Shown here: positions 35,780 through 45,357 of the stretch, piece after piece
How positions within the stretch are numbered: the first letter of the stretch is position 1
Layout of the letters: each line of letters opens with the position of its first letter
Source of the DNA: VAZQ01 sp963725185
GTDB taxonomy: Bacteria; Pseudomonadota; Alphaproteobacteria; Rhizobiales; Xanthobacteraceae
Direction of reading: 5' to 3'
Assembly: GCA_963725185.1 (NCBI GenBank)
Contig: CAVRXO010000002.1
Location: forward strand, 434,001 to 498,000
Length of the DNA stretch: 64,000 nt
Position numbers and translations under genes: made by a program
The notes under the pieces: model-generated
Databases searched by the model: none
What the model was told of the DNA's origin: nothing
The model's input: only the letters and a program-made list of their open reading frames with translations

Positions 35780-36766
35780 TCACTGCCCCGCGATGTTTGC
35801 CGCGCGGATGGGAACCGCCCATTTCGCGATCTCGCTCTCGACGAATTTTTGCAGATATTCGGGCGAACTGCGTTCCGGCGCCACCACGGTCGCGCCGATC
35901 TCCTTGAGCCGCTCGCGCACCGAGGGCGTTGCCATGGTGGCGAGCGCGGCATCGTGGAGCTTGGCCACGATTGCTGCAGGCGTGTCCCGCGGCAGGAACA
36001 ATGCGTACCAGATCGAGGCCTCGAAATCGGCCAGGCCTTGCTCATAGGCGGAGGCCAAGTCCGGCAGGATCGGCGAGCGCTGACGCGTCAGGACCGCAAT
36101 CGCCTTGATGGCCGCGCTCGCGACCTGCGGCAGCGCGACCGTGGTGTTGGGGCATTGGTAGTCGATCCGGCCGGCAATCAGATCCTGCATCGTAGGCGCG
36201 GCACCCCGATAAGGGACGTGCGTGACGTCGATGCCGATCGCCGCATTGAGGAGCGCACAGGCGAGATGGGTAGGTGAACCGGTTCCGGCCGAGCCATATT
36301 GCATCCTGGCCTGGTTCGCCCTCGCATAGGCGATGAACTCCCGCAGATCATCGACCGGGAGGTCCTTGCGGGTGACCAGCACTTGCGGGGTTTCGGCGAT
36401 CAGCGCGACCGGGGCGAAATCGGTTGCCGCATTGTAGAGCGGCTTCTTGTAGAGGGTCTGATTGTAGGCATGGGTGCCGACGCTGCCGAGCGCGACCTGA
36501 TAACCGTCGGGAGCGGCCCGCGCCACCCGGTTGGTGCCGGTCATGCCGCCGGCGCCGGTGACGTTCTCGACGATCACTTGCTGGCCCAACAGCGCGGAGA
36601 GACGCTGCGCCAGGATGCGGCCCATGACGTCGGCGCCGCCGCCGGCCGCGAACGGAACCACCATGGTCACCGGCCGCAACGGCCAATCCTCCGCGGCGGC
36701 CGGCACCCTCGCGCCCGAGGCTGCAACGATCAGCGCAAGCGAAGCAACAGCAAGGCGAGCGCCCAT
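35780..36766 (-). CDS. TctC/Bug-type solute-binding protein
   Basis: 328 residues from ATG 36766, giving signal peptide MGARLAVASLALIVAASGAR; the longer open frame to 37216 is not part of the protein. Bug motifs: PVTMVVPFAAGGGADVMGRI near 30, QVIVENVTGAGGMTGTNRVA near 61, AARAAPDGY and MQYGSAGTGSPTHLACALLN near 165, HVPYRGAAPTMQDLIAGRID near 193. Very similar to the protein at 52170 in nearly every block, so the two probably bind related acids. No transporter genes nearby. Divergent from the propeller/haem gene at 37005. Confidence 0.88.
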   Translation of the reverse strand: MGARLAVASLALIVAASGARVPAAAEDWPLRPVTMVVPFAAGGGADVMGRILAQRLSALLGQQVIVENVTGAGGMTGTNRVARAAPDGYQVALGSVGTHAYNQTLYKKPLYNAATDFAPVALIAETPQVLVTRKDLPVDDLREFIAYARANQARMQYGSAGTGSPTHLACALLNAAIGIDVTHVPYRGAAPTMQDLIAGRIDYQCPNTTVALPQVASAAIKAIAVLTRQRSPILPDLASAYEQGLADFEASIWYALFLPRDTPAAIVAKLHDAALATMATPSVRERLKEIGATVVAPERSSPEYLQKFVESEIAKWAVPIRAANIAGQ

Positions 36767-37004
36767 TGCAGGTTCCCGGCGCGGCGAGCCAAGCGAATCG
36801 TGATGGAGAGATCCAAAGATTGGACGTGCCGCGCGCAGGCGGCACGGTAGTTCGGCGGCGGCGAAATGGCCAGGCTGCGCGGGCTTTGCGCGAGAATTCG
36901 GCCGGGCACAATTGGCAAGGACAGGGTATCGAATTGTGCTATTATTGCGGCGATGGAGGCACGGAGCCGTAAGCGCCGTGGAAAAAATGCATAGGAGCAG
37001 GCAC

Positions 37005-39177
37005 ATGAGGAAACGAAGCGCTTTGTATTTGAGCGTCGCGGCCATCGCCATCGCCGCCGTTTTGGGCGGCGCCCCGGCGCAGCTCAACGCGCAGCAGGCC
37101 GCGGCGGTCAGCATCGGCAATACCGACCTCGGCGGCGTCGTCAGCGGGCCCAATGGGCCGGAAGCGGGCGTGTGGGTGATCGCGGAAACGACCGATCTTC
37201 CGACCAAGATGGCCAAGATCGTGGTGACCGACGATCAAGGGCGCTATGTGATGCCTGATCTGCCGAAGGCCAATTACAGCGTCTGGGTGCGCGGCTACGG
37301 CCTGATCGATTCGCCCAAGGTTGAGACCACGCCCGGCAAGATCCTCAACCTGACCTCGGTGCCGGCGCCGAACGAGGCGGCGGCGGCCGAATACTATCCG
37401 CCCGTCTATTGGCTTTCGATGCTCAATGTTCCGACCAAGAGCCGACTTCCCGGGCACCGGTCCCACCGGCAACGGGATCAATCCGAACATCAAGTCCCAG
37501 CCCCAGTTCCTGCGCGAGTTCAAGACCGATGGCTGCTTCCACTGCCATGCCATCGGCACCAAGGCGACGCGCACGCATTCCGGCAGAGCTCGGCAAGTTC
37601 ACCTCGGGCTATGAGGCCTGGACCCGACGGATCCAGTCCGGCCAGGCCAGCAAGGACATGGTCGAGACCATCGAGCATTACGGCACCGAGCGCGGCCTGA
37701 CGCATGCTCAGCGATTGGACCGACCGGATCGCCAAGGGCGAGCTGCCGGCCACCAAGCCGCCGCGCCCGCAGGGAATCGAGCGCAATGTCGTCATCACGG
37801 TATGGGACTGGTCGGGACCCAAGACCTACCTGCACGACGAGATCGCCACCGACAAGCGCAATCCCACCATCAACGCCTATGGGTCGCTCTATGGCGCGAC
37901 CGAGAACAGCACCGACAACGTGCCGATTCTCGATCCGATCAAGAGCGTCGCCACGAGCGTGAAGATTCCGGTGCGCGATCCGAAGACGCCCTCGAGCCGC
38001 TCGACCGAGATGTATGCGCCGTCGGCCTATTGGGGCGACGAGAAGCTGTGGACCTCGCAGACCATCCCGCACAGCCTGATGCTGGATGAAAAGGCGCGGG
38101 TCTGGTACGCGGCCCGCATCCGCGGCGCCAACAATCCCGACTACTGCAAGAAGGGCTCCGACCTGCTGTCGGCGAAGATGTTCCCGATCGACAAGATCGA
38201 GCCGCGAGATCGCGATGCTCGACCCGCCGACCCAGAAGTTCACGCTGATCGACACCTGCTTCCCGACCCATCACGTGCAGTTCGGCTTCGACAAGCCGAC
38301 CGCACGCTGTGGACCAGCTCCGGCGGCATCGGCGCCGAGGTGCTGGGCTGGATCGATACCAAGGTCCTGGAAGAGACCGGCGACGAGGCCAAGGCGCAAG
38401 GCTGGACGCCGTTCATTCTCGACACCAACGGCAACGGCAAGCGCGGCGACGACTATGTCGAGCCGAACCAGCCGGTCGATCCCACCAAGGACAAGCGCAT
38501 CCGCGTCGGCTTCTACGCGGTCGCGCCCAGCCCGGTCGACGGCACGATCTGGGGCTCGGTGACCGGATATCCGGGATCAGTGGTCGGGTCGATCCCGGCC
38601 CCAATCCGGCCGCAGACCGCGCTGGCGGAAATCTACGAACGTACCGCTGCCGGGCTTCTCGCCGCGCGGCGCCGATATCGACAGCAAGGGCGTCATGTGG
38701 TCCGCGCTCGCGAGCGGCCATCTCGGCGCTTTCGATCGCAGCAAGTGCAAGGGCCCGCTGAACGGCCCGACCGCGACCGGCAACCAGTGCCCGGAGGGCT
38801 GGACGCTCTATCAGTTGCCGGGACCGCAGCTCGGCAACGTCACCGACGACGGCAGCGGCGAGACGCCGTACTATGCCTGGGTCGACCAGCACAACACGTT
38901 CGGGCTGGGCAATGACGTTCCCTTCGCCACCGGCAACCAGAACGATTCGCTGATCGCGCTGGTGGACGGCAAGCCGATCAATCTGGTGGTGCCCTATCCG
39001 ATGGGATTCTGGGCCAAGGCGCTCGACGGCCGCATCGACGATCCCAATGCCGGCTGGAAGGGCCGCGGCGTGTGGTCGAACACCGGCAACCGGACGCCGT
39101 TCCATCTCGAGGGCGGCAAAGGTACATCGCCCAAGATCGTGCATTTCCAGATGCGGCCGGATCCGTTGGCGAGGTAA
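37005..39177 (+). CDS. Large secreted protein with carboxypeptidase-regulatory-like domain, CxxCH haem site and beta-propeller (several frame breaks)
   Basis: ATG at 37005 (ATAGGAGCAGG upstream), signal peptide to about residue 35. Then a beta-sandwich carrier-like domain (GVVSGPNGPEAGVWVIAETT, RYVMPDLPKANYSVWVRGYG), a DGCFHCHAIGTKAT segment with a CxxCH haem-attachment site, and a long propeller-like part ending WSNTGNRTPFHLEGGKGTSP at 39177. The frame breaks at 37439 (AAG/AAA), 37575 (ACG/ACC), 37702 (ACG/ACC), 38207 (CGA/CGG), near 38300 (unresolved) and 38645 (ACC/ACG). Rebuilt length is about 720 residues. Probably a periplasmic c-type electron-carrying protein; activity unknown. Confidence 0.65.
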
Positions 39178-39634
39178 GCCGGCCGCGACGCTCAAACAGC
39201 GCGGTCAAGTCGCAATGCAGCTCGGGCACGCCCGAGCTGCAAGCGTTTTGAGCGAGCTTTCTGGAAAGAAGCAGTTCGTGTCCCTGTGCTCGCGCGAATC
39301 AGCCGACCGATAGAGCACGGCGCACGGATCCCCGCTTTCGAGCGTGTGAAGGAATTGCCACATCCGCTCGTTCCCCGCGGACGCGGGAATCCAGACTTTG
39401 ACAAAATTGCATGGGCCTTCAATGGGGCAAAGGCTGGATCCCCGCGTCCGCGGGGATGAGCGGGTGGGAGAGACCTCGTCCTTCATCAATTTTCTTCACG
39501 CGCCCTTTCGCAGGGATCGCGACCGGACTTCAGTTTCCTGGTGCGTTCGTCCTACGTTCCGGAGGAACGAACAGGGGGCGGACGATTCGATGCGAGCGGC
39601 GGGTAAACAAATGGTGCATGCCGCGCTACAGGAA
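39178..39634. other. Intergenic region containing an inverted repeat (39364-39463)
   Basis: No gene is supported in these 457 bases. Arms at 39364-39394 (CCGCTCGTTCCCCGCGGACG...) and 39434-39463 (...CGTCCGCGGGGATGAGCGG) are nearly fully complementary around a 39-base loop. The repeat lies between convergent genes and may insulate their transcripts. Confidence 0.75.
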
Positions 39635-39910
39635 TTACTCTTTGGCCAATTCCATCACGTGGTTTTCGCCCTCTTTGGCGTCGTACACCACCACGCTCAC
39701 GATCGGATGTCCGGTCTTGATCGCCATCGCGGCCTTTTCGGCCGCTTCATAGGTCGCAAACGACGCCTTGGTCTGCCGATCCACCAGCAGGCGGAATTGG
39801 CCGACTTCCGGGCGCTTGCGCCGACCCAGGAGCTCGGGCACGGGCTCCTCGACGGCCGGGGTCGGGGCCGGTTGCGCCAACGTTATGGTCTTGCTGTCTT
39901 GTCGCGCCAT
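39635..39910 (-). CDS. Small conserved hypothetical protein
   Basis: 91 residues. The N-terminal 35 are Pro/Glu rich; the C-terminal part (FRLLVDRQTKASFATYEAAE, then IVSVVVYDAKEGENHVMELA) looks like a small alpha/beta fold. I do not recognise a named family, but the strict coding character and length fit a conserved rhizobial protein. It follows rpoD by 108 bases on the same strand. Confidence 0.6.
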   Translation of the reverse strand: MARQDSKTITLAQPAPTPAVEEPVPELLGRRKRPEVGQFRLLVDRQTKASFATYEAAEKAAMAIKTGHPIVSVVVYDAKEGENHVMELAKE

Positions 39911-40018
39911 TGTTCGATTCCCTTCGTTCCGGATTTAGGCAGACACGCCGGAAAAACCAGCCCCGCGCGGCAAAGATAATCTTGGCGCGGACCGCACCTC
40001 CGGCGGATTCGCGGCCTT

Positions 40019-42097
40019 TCAGTGCTCCAAGTAGCTTCGCAGCGTCCGCGACCGCGACGGATGCTTCAGCTTGCGCAGCGCCTTGGCCTCGATTTGGCGG
40101 ATGCGCTCGCGCGTCACCGAGAACTGCTGGCCGACCTCCTCGAGCGTGTGGTCGGCGTTCATGCCGATGCCGAAGCGCATGCGCAGCACCCGCTCCTCGC
40201 GCGCCGTGAGCGAGGCGAGCGCCTGCGTCACCGTCTCACGCAAGCTCGATTGGATCGCGGCATCGATCGGCAGAACCGCGTTCTTGTCCTCGATGAAATC
40301 ACCGAGCTGACTGTCATCCTCGTCGCCGACCGGGGTCTCCATCGAGAGCGGTTCCTTGGCGATCTTCAAGGTCTTGCGCACCTTCTCGAGCGGCATGCCG
40401 AGCTTCACCGCCAGCTCCTCCGGGGTCGGCTCGCGGCCGATCTCGTTGAACAAATGCCGGCTCGTGCGCACGACCTTGGTGATTGCGTCGGTCATATGCA
40501 CTGGAATGCGGATGGTGTGGGCCTGATCGGAAATCGAGCGGCTGACCGCCTGCCTGATCCACCAGGTCGCGTAGGTCGCGAACTTGTAGCCGCGCCGGTA
40601 CTCGAACTTGTCGACCGCCTTCATCAGGCCGATATTGCCTTCCTGGATCAGGTCGAGGAACTGCAGGCCGCGGTTGGTGTATTTCTTGGCGATCGAGATG
40701 ACGAGCCGCAGGTTGGCTTCCACCATCTCCTTCTTGGCTTGGCGCGCCTCGCGCTCGCCCTTCTGCACCATCTGCACGATCTTGCGGAACTCGCCGATCT
40801 CCAGCCCGGTCTCGCCGGCAAGCGCGTGAATCTCATGGCGGTGCTCGTGGATTCTGTCGGCGTCGCTGGCGACCAGATTCTTCCAGCCCTTGGCGGCAAG
40901 CTTGGACACCCGGCTGAGCCAGTGCGGGTCGAGCTCGGAGCCCTGATAGTTCTTGAGAAAATCCTCGCGCGCGACGCCGTGGCTTTCCGACAGCCGCAGC
41001 AGGCGGCCTTCGTGGCCGACCAGCCGCTTGTTGATGCCGTAGAGCTGCTCGACCAGGGAATTGATACGCGCCTGGTTGAGCCGCAGCGACTTCACCTCGG
41101 CGATGATCTCCTGCTTGAGCTTCTGGTATCTGCGCTCCTGCGCGTGCGAAAGCGACGTGCTGTTGAGCCGAAACTCGATGTCCTGCTCCTGCAACCGTCG
41201 CAGCCGCTTGTAGGCGTCGGCGACGTTGTCGAAGGTCTCCAGCACCTTGGGCTTGAGCTCGGCCTCGAGCGCGGCGAGCGAGAGCGAGCTTTCGATCTCC
41301 TCCTGGTCGAGATCGGCCTCGCCGGGCGTCTCGGCCGGCGTCTCCTCGCCGGCGGAGAATGCGCCGGCGGGCTCGAGGACGCCGACGGCAGCGGACGGCG
41401 GCATCTGCGCCGGCACCATGCCGACGATCGGCTGTCCATCCGGTCCGATCGCCGGAGCGAGCACGGCCTTGGCGTCGGGGCCGGCATGGGTCGCCTCCAG
41501 ATCGATGATGTCGCGCAGGAGTATCTTTCCTTGGTTGAGCTCGTCGCGCCAGATGATGATGGCCTGGAAGGTCAGCGGGCTCTCGCACAAACCGGTGATC
41601 ATCGCCTCGCGGCCGGCCTCGATGCGCTTGGCGATCGCGATCTCGCCCTCGCGCGAAAGAAGGTCCACCGTGCCCATCTCGCGCAGATACATGCGCACCG
41701 GATCATCGGTGCGGTCCGCCGGCACCTTGGCGTCGGCCTTGGTCGGCAACTTGGGCTGGATCGGGGCCAGCTCGTTCTCACCTTCCGGCTCGCCCGTCGG
41801 CTCCTCCGGTGCGCCCTCCTCTCTCGATTCGGCTTCGTCGTTCTCCACCACGTTGACGCCGATCTCGCTGAACATCGACAGCAGGTCCTCGATCTCCTCC
41901 GAATTGGCCTCGTCGGAGGGCAGCACCGAATTGATCTGGTCGTGGGTGACGTAGCCGCGCTTCTTGGCGCTGCGGATCAGCTCCTTGACGGGGCCATCCG
42001 CTTGATCGAGCAAGGGGCTGTCCGACGGGTTTGCGGCACCCTCAGCCTCCGGCAACATCCCCAGCCTTTGCGCCGGCACCTTGGTCCTGCGGGCCAT
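40019..42097 (-). CDS. rpoD: RNA polymerase sigma-70 factor RpoD
   Basis: 692 residues from the Met at 42097 (MARRTKVPAQRLGMLPEAEG). All regions of a housekeeping sigma factor are present: region 1.1 (PVKELIRSAKKRGYVTHDQI), region 1.2 (DDPVRMYLREMGTVDLLSRE), a long non-conserved insert rich in acidic residues, region 2 (NLRLVISIAKKYTNRGLQFL, RRGYKFATYATWWIRQAVSR), region 3, and region 4.2 (HTLEEVGQQFSVTRERIRQI). It recognises -35/-10 promoters for vegetative genes. The usual dnaG neighbour is absent, so this could be a second rpoD. No frame breaks occur in the 2.1 kb. Confidence 0.92.
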   Translation of the reverse strand: MARRTKVPAQRLGMLPEAEGAANPSDSPLLDQADGPVKELIRSAKKRGYVTHDQINSVLPSDEANSEEIEDLLSMFSEIGVNVVENDEAESREEGAPEEPTGEPEGENELAPIQPKLPTKADAKVPADRTDDPVRMYLREMGTVDLLSREGEIAIAKRIEAGREAMITGLCESPLTFQAIIIWRDELNQGKILLRDIIDLEATHAGPDAKAVLAPAIGPDGQPIVGMVPAQMPPSAAVGVLEPAGAFSAGEETPAETPGEADLDQEEIESSLSLAALEAELKPKVLETFDNVADAYKRLRRLQEQDIEFRLNSTSLSHAQERRYQKLKQEIIAEVKSLRLNQARINSLVEQLYGINKRLVGHEGRLLRLSESHGVAREDFLKNYQGSELDPHWLSRVSKLAAKGWKNLVASDADRIHEHRHEIHALAGETGLEIGEFRKIVQMVQKGEREARQAKKEMVEANLRLVISIAKKYTNRGLQFLDLIQEGNIGLMKAVDKFEYRRGYKFATYATWWIRQAVSRSISDQAHTIRIPVHMTDAITKVVRTSRHLFNEIGREPTPEELAVKLGMPLEKVRKTLKIAKEPLSMETPVGDEDDSQLGDFIEDKNAVLPIDAAIQSSLRETVTQALASLTAREERVLRMRFGIGMNADHTLEEVGQQFSVTRERIRQIEAKALRKLKHPSRSRTLRSYLEH

Positions 42098-42104
42098 GTT
42101 CAGC

Positions 42105-42305
42105 TCAACGCCGAGACCGGAGCGCGGCGGAATCAAGCAACTCGGCCCACAACACGGGCATTGTTACATAGGCCAGGGCGCCGGCCGGAACCGCTATATA
42201 CCAAGCCTGCCCGAAGAAATATTCGAAGATCACGACAGTTGCCGTCGCGCCGATCACGCTGAGGATCCGGCCGACGGCAATCTTATGAACAAGCAGCGAA
42301 TTCAT
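42105..42305 (-). CDS. Small two-helix membrane protein
   Basis: 66 residues from the Met at 42305 (MNSLLVHKIAVGRILSVIGA; a second Met one codon upstream is possible). Two hydrophobic stretches (ILSVIGATATVVIFEYFFG and WYIAVPAGALAYVTMPVLW) make a hairpin membrane protein. It ends 7 bases before the rpoD start on the same strand, so the pair may share a message. Function unknown. Confidence 0.55.
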   Translation of the reverse strand: MNSLLVHKIAVGRILSVIGATATVVIFEYFFGQAWYIAVPAGALAYVTMPVLWAELLDSAALRSRR

Positions 42306-42404
42306 CATGATGGGCACCGATCATGACGCGCCCCCATCACGACGGGTGCAATAAATGCCCTTCCGCCACTCGATAGACCTACGCACTCATTCAAAGGCTT
42401 GACC

Positions 42405-42578
42405 TTATGAACGCGAATCCAGGGACACACCCAATTGGAACGCCTTTTGCCTAGTCGCCCCCAGGGTTCTTTTCATCGCGCGCGCGATCTTGGGAGCCGG
42501 GGTCTTCTGCTTCGCGTGGCTCTTGAGCTCGCGGACATCCGACTTGGTCCAAGCACGACGTTTGACTTTCTTCGCCAT
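42405..42578 (-). CDS. Small basic HTH-like protein conserved in rhizobia
   Basis: 57 residues from the Met at 42578 (MAKKVKRRAWTKSDVRELKS, with GGAGGGAAGTTG upstream). The chain is rich in Lys/Arg; WTKSDVRELKSHAKQKTPAP followed by KIARAMKRTLGATRQKAFQL resembles a two-helix SANT/Myb-like or HTH unit. Proteins of almost this sequence are widespread in Bradyrhizobium and relatives, with unknown function. Probably binds nucleic acid. The track's longer start at 42614 lacks a ribosome site. Confidence 0.7.
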   Translation of the reverse strand: MAKKVKRRAWTKSDVRELKSHAKQKTPAPKIARAMKRTLGATRQKAFQLGVSLDSRS

Positions 42579-42770
42579 TTCAACTTCCCTCCAATGAAGG
42601 GGCGGTTCTAGCACCTTCCGAATTCACCTGCCAAGCGATTTTAGTTCGACCCTGCTGCTGCATGCGGCCGCTTCACCCATTGAGATTCGCGAATTGACCT
42701 ACAAACCTGCGATTGAAACAAGCGATCCCATCAAAAAGTCAACCCGCGAAGATGAATTTTATGACCCGGA

Positions 42771-43049
42771 TCAGCGCTGAAGGAGGTCGTACCGGAAAAT
42801 GGTTACTGTCTTGATCAGGCCGCGATCAAACCCGCCGATCTCGATCTTATGCACGATGCTCGGCTTCAAGAGCTCGGCAGCTTGCGCCTTCCGCTCGCCA
42901 ATCTGCAAACTCGAGGCATCAGCGAACCCGGCCAGCTCGGCGATCGTCTCCCGGCCGGCCCGGCAGCGAATACGCTCGGTCCCGCAGATTGCCCGCAGAT
43001 GCAGCATGGCGCCGTCCCATCCGACTTGATCGTCAAACGCAACGGTCAT
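42771..43049 (-). CDS. DUF1488-like protein
   Basis: 92 residues. The opening MTVAFDDQVGWDGAMLHLRA resembles the DUF1488 family (short rhizobial proteins with a conserved aromatic and a small beta core). The sequence goes on CRAGRETIAELAGFADASSL and ends with basic residues. Function unknown. The 192-base gap below to the HTH-like gene holds nothing recognisable. Confidence 0.6.
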   Translation of the reverse strand: MTVAFDDQVGWDGAMLHLRAICGTERIRCRAGRETIAELAGFADASSLQIGERKAQAAELLKPSIVHKIEIGGFDRGLIKTVTIFRYDLLQR

Positions 43050-43108
43050 CGGGCGTCTTCATGAGAGCGTTTCGCGGGCTTGGTTCTATCCAATGCAACG
43101 GACCCGGG

Positions 43109-43327
43109 TCAGCTTCGTTTGATCTTGATTTTTTTCGTGAATCCGCAGTTCTTGCACGCGAGCGTCAGCTCCTCGAACTCGCTGCCGAACAGAACCGGCG
43201 TGACCCGGGCAACGATCAATTCCGTTCCGCATGCCGAACAGGTGGCCGCAGCATCCGGCTCGGGCGGCAACTTCTGGGCAGCCACGGCGGTCTCCTCGAA
43301 TGATGCTACGCGCCGGCGCGACGGCAC
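43109..43327 (-). CDS. Small zinc-ribbon-like protein
   Basis: 72 residues from a GTG at 43327. Four cysteines form two CxxC knuckles, CSACGTELIVAR and LACKNCGFTKK, separated by about 28 residues, which is the pattern of a small zinc ribbon. The C-terminus is lysine rich. The start lies 9 bases from the desaturase stop on the same strand, so translation may be coupled. Function unknown. Confidence 0.6.
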   Translation of the reverse strand: MPSRRRVASFEETAVAAQKLPPEPDAAATCSACGTELIVARVTPVLFGSEFEELTLACKNCGFTKKIKIKRS

Positions 43328-43336
43328 GCCGCATGT

Positions 43337-44371
43337 TCAACCGCCGGAATAACGACGGCGCACGTCGCTGAAGGAAACGAGCCGTTGCTGATTTTCGTCC
43401 CAGAGCGCCAACCGGACACAGCCGAGGCTTTCCCCCAAGGTCAGCCGACCGATGCCGCCGAGGTCGGGATGCTGGCGCAGCACCAGCGGCAGCCGGTAGT
43501 AGGGGATACGGCTGCACAAGTGATGGATGTGGTGCATGCCGATATTGGCGGTGAACCAGCGCAGCACGATCGGCAGGTCATAGTAGGAGCTGCCGTGCAG
43601 CGCCGCCTCATGCAGGCTCCAGGTTCCGTCATTTGCCCATCTTGTGCGCTCGAACTGATGCTGGACGTAAAACAGCCAGACCCCGATCGAGGCGGCAAGC
43701 AGCGTGATCGGAAGATGCACGAGCAGGAACGGACCGATGCCCACCAGCCGTATCATGGCCGCGGCAATGACCGCGATGGCGAGGTTGGTCGCCATGGTGC
43801 TGAGCCAGGGCCACCGCCCCTGACGCATGAGGCCGACCGGCAGCCGGTTCCGAATAAGGAACAGATAGGCCGGACCGAAGCCGAACATGATCAGCGGGTG
43901 ACGGTAGATCCGATAGCGCAACCGTCCCCACCGCGACCGCGCCAGATACTCGCGCACCGTCAGGGTGTCGATGTCACCGGTCCCGCGGCGATCGAGATTG
44001 CCCGAGGTCGAATGGTGAATGGCATGAGTGCTGCGCCAGAAGTCATAGGGAGTGAGCGTCAGCACCCCGATCACGCGGCCGACCCAGTCGTTGGCGAGAC
44101 GGTGACGGAAGAACGCGCCGTGACCGCAATCGTGCTGGATCATGAACAGGCGGACGAGCAGACCCGCGGCCGGGATGGCGAGCAGCAGGCAAAGCCAATA
44201 GCCGATGCCCAGCGTTGCCCACATCAGCATCCAGACCAGCACGAGGGGGATGGCCGTGATGGCGAGCTCGGTCGTGCTGCGCGCCAAGCTCGGAGCGCGA
44301 TAACGCGCGAGCAGCTGCGTCAAGCCGCGGGCATCCGGCGCCGCGGCGTTCGTGGAATTCAGTTCGTTCAT
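43337..44371 (-). CDS. Membrane fatty acid desaturase
   Basis: 344 residues from ATG 44371. The three histidine clusters of acyl-lipid desaturases are present: HDCGHGAFF near 99, HAIHHSTSGNLDR near 135 and HHIHHLCSRIPYYRLP near 298, which hold the di-iron site. Four to five membrane helices lie around them (PLVLVWMLMWATLGIGYWL, LAIAVIAAAMIRLVGIGPFL). Likely makes a double bond in membrane-lipid acyl chains using oxygen and a ferredoxin-type donor; this group includes DesA-like delta-12 enzymes and carotenoid-modifying relatives. Regiochemistry cannot be read. Confidence 0.9.
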   Translation of the reverse strand: MNELNSTNAAAPDARGLTQLLARYRAPSLARSTTELAITAIPLVLVWMLMWATLGIGYWLCLLLAIPAAGLLVRLFMIQHDCGHGAFFRHRLANDWVGRVIGVLTLTPYDFWRSTHAIHHSTSGNLDRRGTGDIDTLTVREYLARSRWGRLRYRIYRHPLIMFGFGPAYLFLIRNRLPVGLMRQGRWPWLSTMATNLAIAVIAAAMIRLVGIGPFLLVHLPITLLAASIGVWLFYVQHQFERTRWANDGTWSLHEAALHGSSYYDLPIVLRWFTANIGMHHIHHLCSRIPYYRLPLVLRQHPDLGGIGRLTLGESLGCVRLALWDENQQRLVSFSDVRRRYSGG

Positions 44372-44468
44372 CAAAAACTCTCAATCTCGCGGGGTTCAGT
44401 CGCAAAGGTAAAACCGGGCCGCTCCTTGCGCCGCTGCGGAGCCGCCCCATTGGCCGCCCTACGGGCGC

Positions 44469-44834
44469 TTATTTCAAAGAGGTGAGCAGGTTCGCACAGG
44501 CTTGCGCGACGCCGCGCTCCGGGGACGCCTCACCTGAGAATGTCGCCCAACCGCCCTTCTCGATGTAGGAGTCCTGCATCCACGAGCTGACCTTCTTCAG
44601 CTCGGCCATGTTGAGCGTCGAATCGGAGGCCTGCCGGAATTTTTCGGCGCACATCGGCGCCAGAACCGTCACGACGGCGCTGTTCGCGCTTTGCTCGGCC
44701 ATCTGCCTGGCAGTGCTTTCCAGCATCCATCCGCCCCAATTGAAGCCGATGATTATAGTCGCGAGAAAGCCGGCGATCGCTCCTTGCGAAAGACGCGTGA
44801 GCGACTCGCCTTGCAACATTGAGGGCAATTCCAC
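44469..44834 (-). CDS. Small membrane-anchored protein of a conserved rhizobial family
   Basis: 121 residues from a GTG at 44834, chosen over the Met at 44819 because AAAGGAAA lies just upstream. One N-terminal membrane segment contains GAIAGFLATIIIGFNWGGWM, followed by STARQMAEQSANSAVVTVLA and a C-terminal VAQACANLL. I recall close relatives across rhizobia annotated as hypothetical. Probably anchored in the inner membrane with a small periplasmic or cytoplasmic helical domain. Function unknown. Confidence 0.65.
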   Translation of the reverse strand: MELPSMLQGESLTRLSQGAIAGFLATIIIGFNWGGWMLESTARQMAEQSANSAVVTVLAPMCAEKFRQASDSTLNMAELKKVSSWMQDSYIEKGGWATFSGEASPERGVAQACANLLTSLK

Positions 44835-45357
44835 GGTGTTTCCTTTCGCCCGACATCGTTCGGAGCGAGGGCAGCGGAGACCCGGTTGGGTTCCGGTCGA
44901 TCGATTGAATTGAAGACTATCGATTGAATTGAAGACTTGGGCCGCCTCAAACTGCGCCCACCTAAAATTCACTATGCGCGCATTATTGGATTAAGTCTGT
45001 ATAAAAATGAACATCGTCCTCGGGCCACCCCGAGAAATGAGACTTCGCAGCTTGCCAAAATGACGCAGGTTGGCGACGACGATCGCTGAGCAGGAGGAAT
45101 TCGAGGCGCGCCCAATCCGGCGGGGCGCCGTCGGTCTTGGCCGCACAGGCGTGGCGATGATTTACGCCGGTCGACTGCTCAGCCGGCATCCCTTACTTTG
45201 CTCGCGAGAGAGCGATAGCATGGGCTCCGTCCTTCATCCCGGGCATTGGAGCAAACGCATGATCGGCTCCCGAAACCTGCACCACGGGATGACGATGGAT
45301 TGTTCCAATCAGCGAAGACCGATCCCGTTCCAAGCATAAAAGAATTGAGGCGCCGAA
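44835..45357. other. Intergenic region, no supported gene
   Basis: Upstream of the Bug gene at 45358. Two short frames here (44983-45189 minus, 45070-45339 plus) lack recognisable family features or good ribosome sites. A promoter for the Bug gene is expected but not identified. Confidence 0.4.

Noticed and set aside
40022..42262. A 746-codon open frame opposite rpoD
   Set aside because: It is the antisense shadow of a clear RpoD coding sequence in GC-rich DNA; its residues show no family pattern.
44983..45339. Two short overlapping frames upstream of the Bug gene
   Set aside because: No conserved features or start signals; kept as an unassigned intergenic region.
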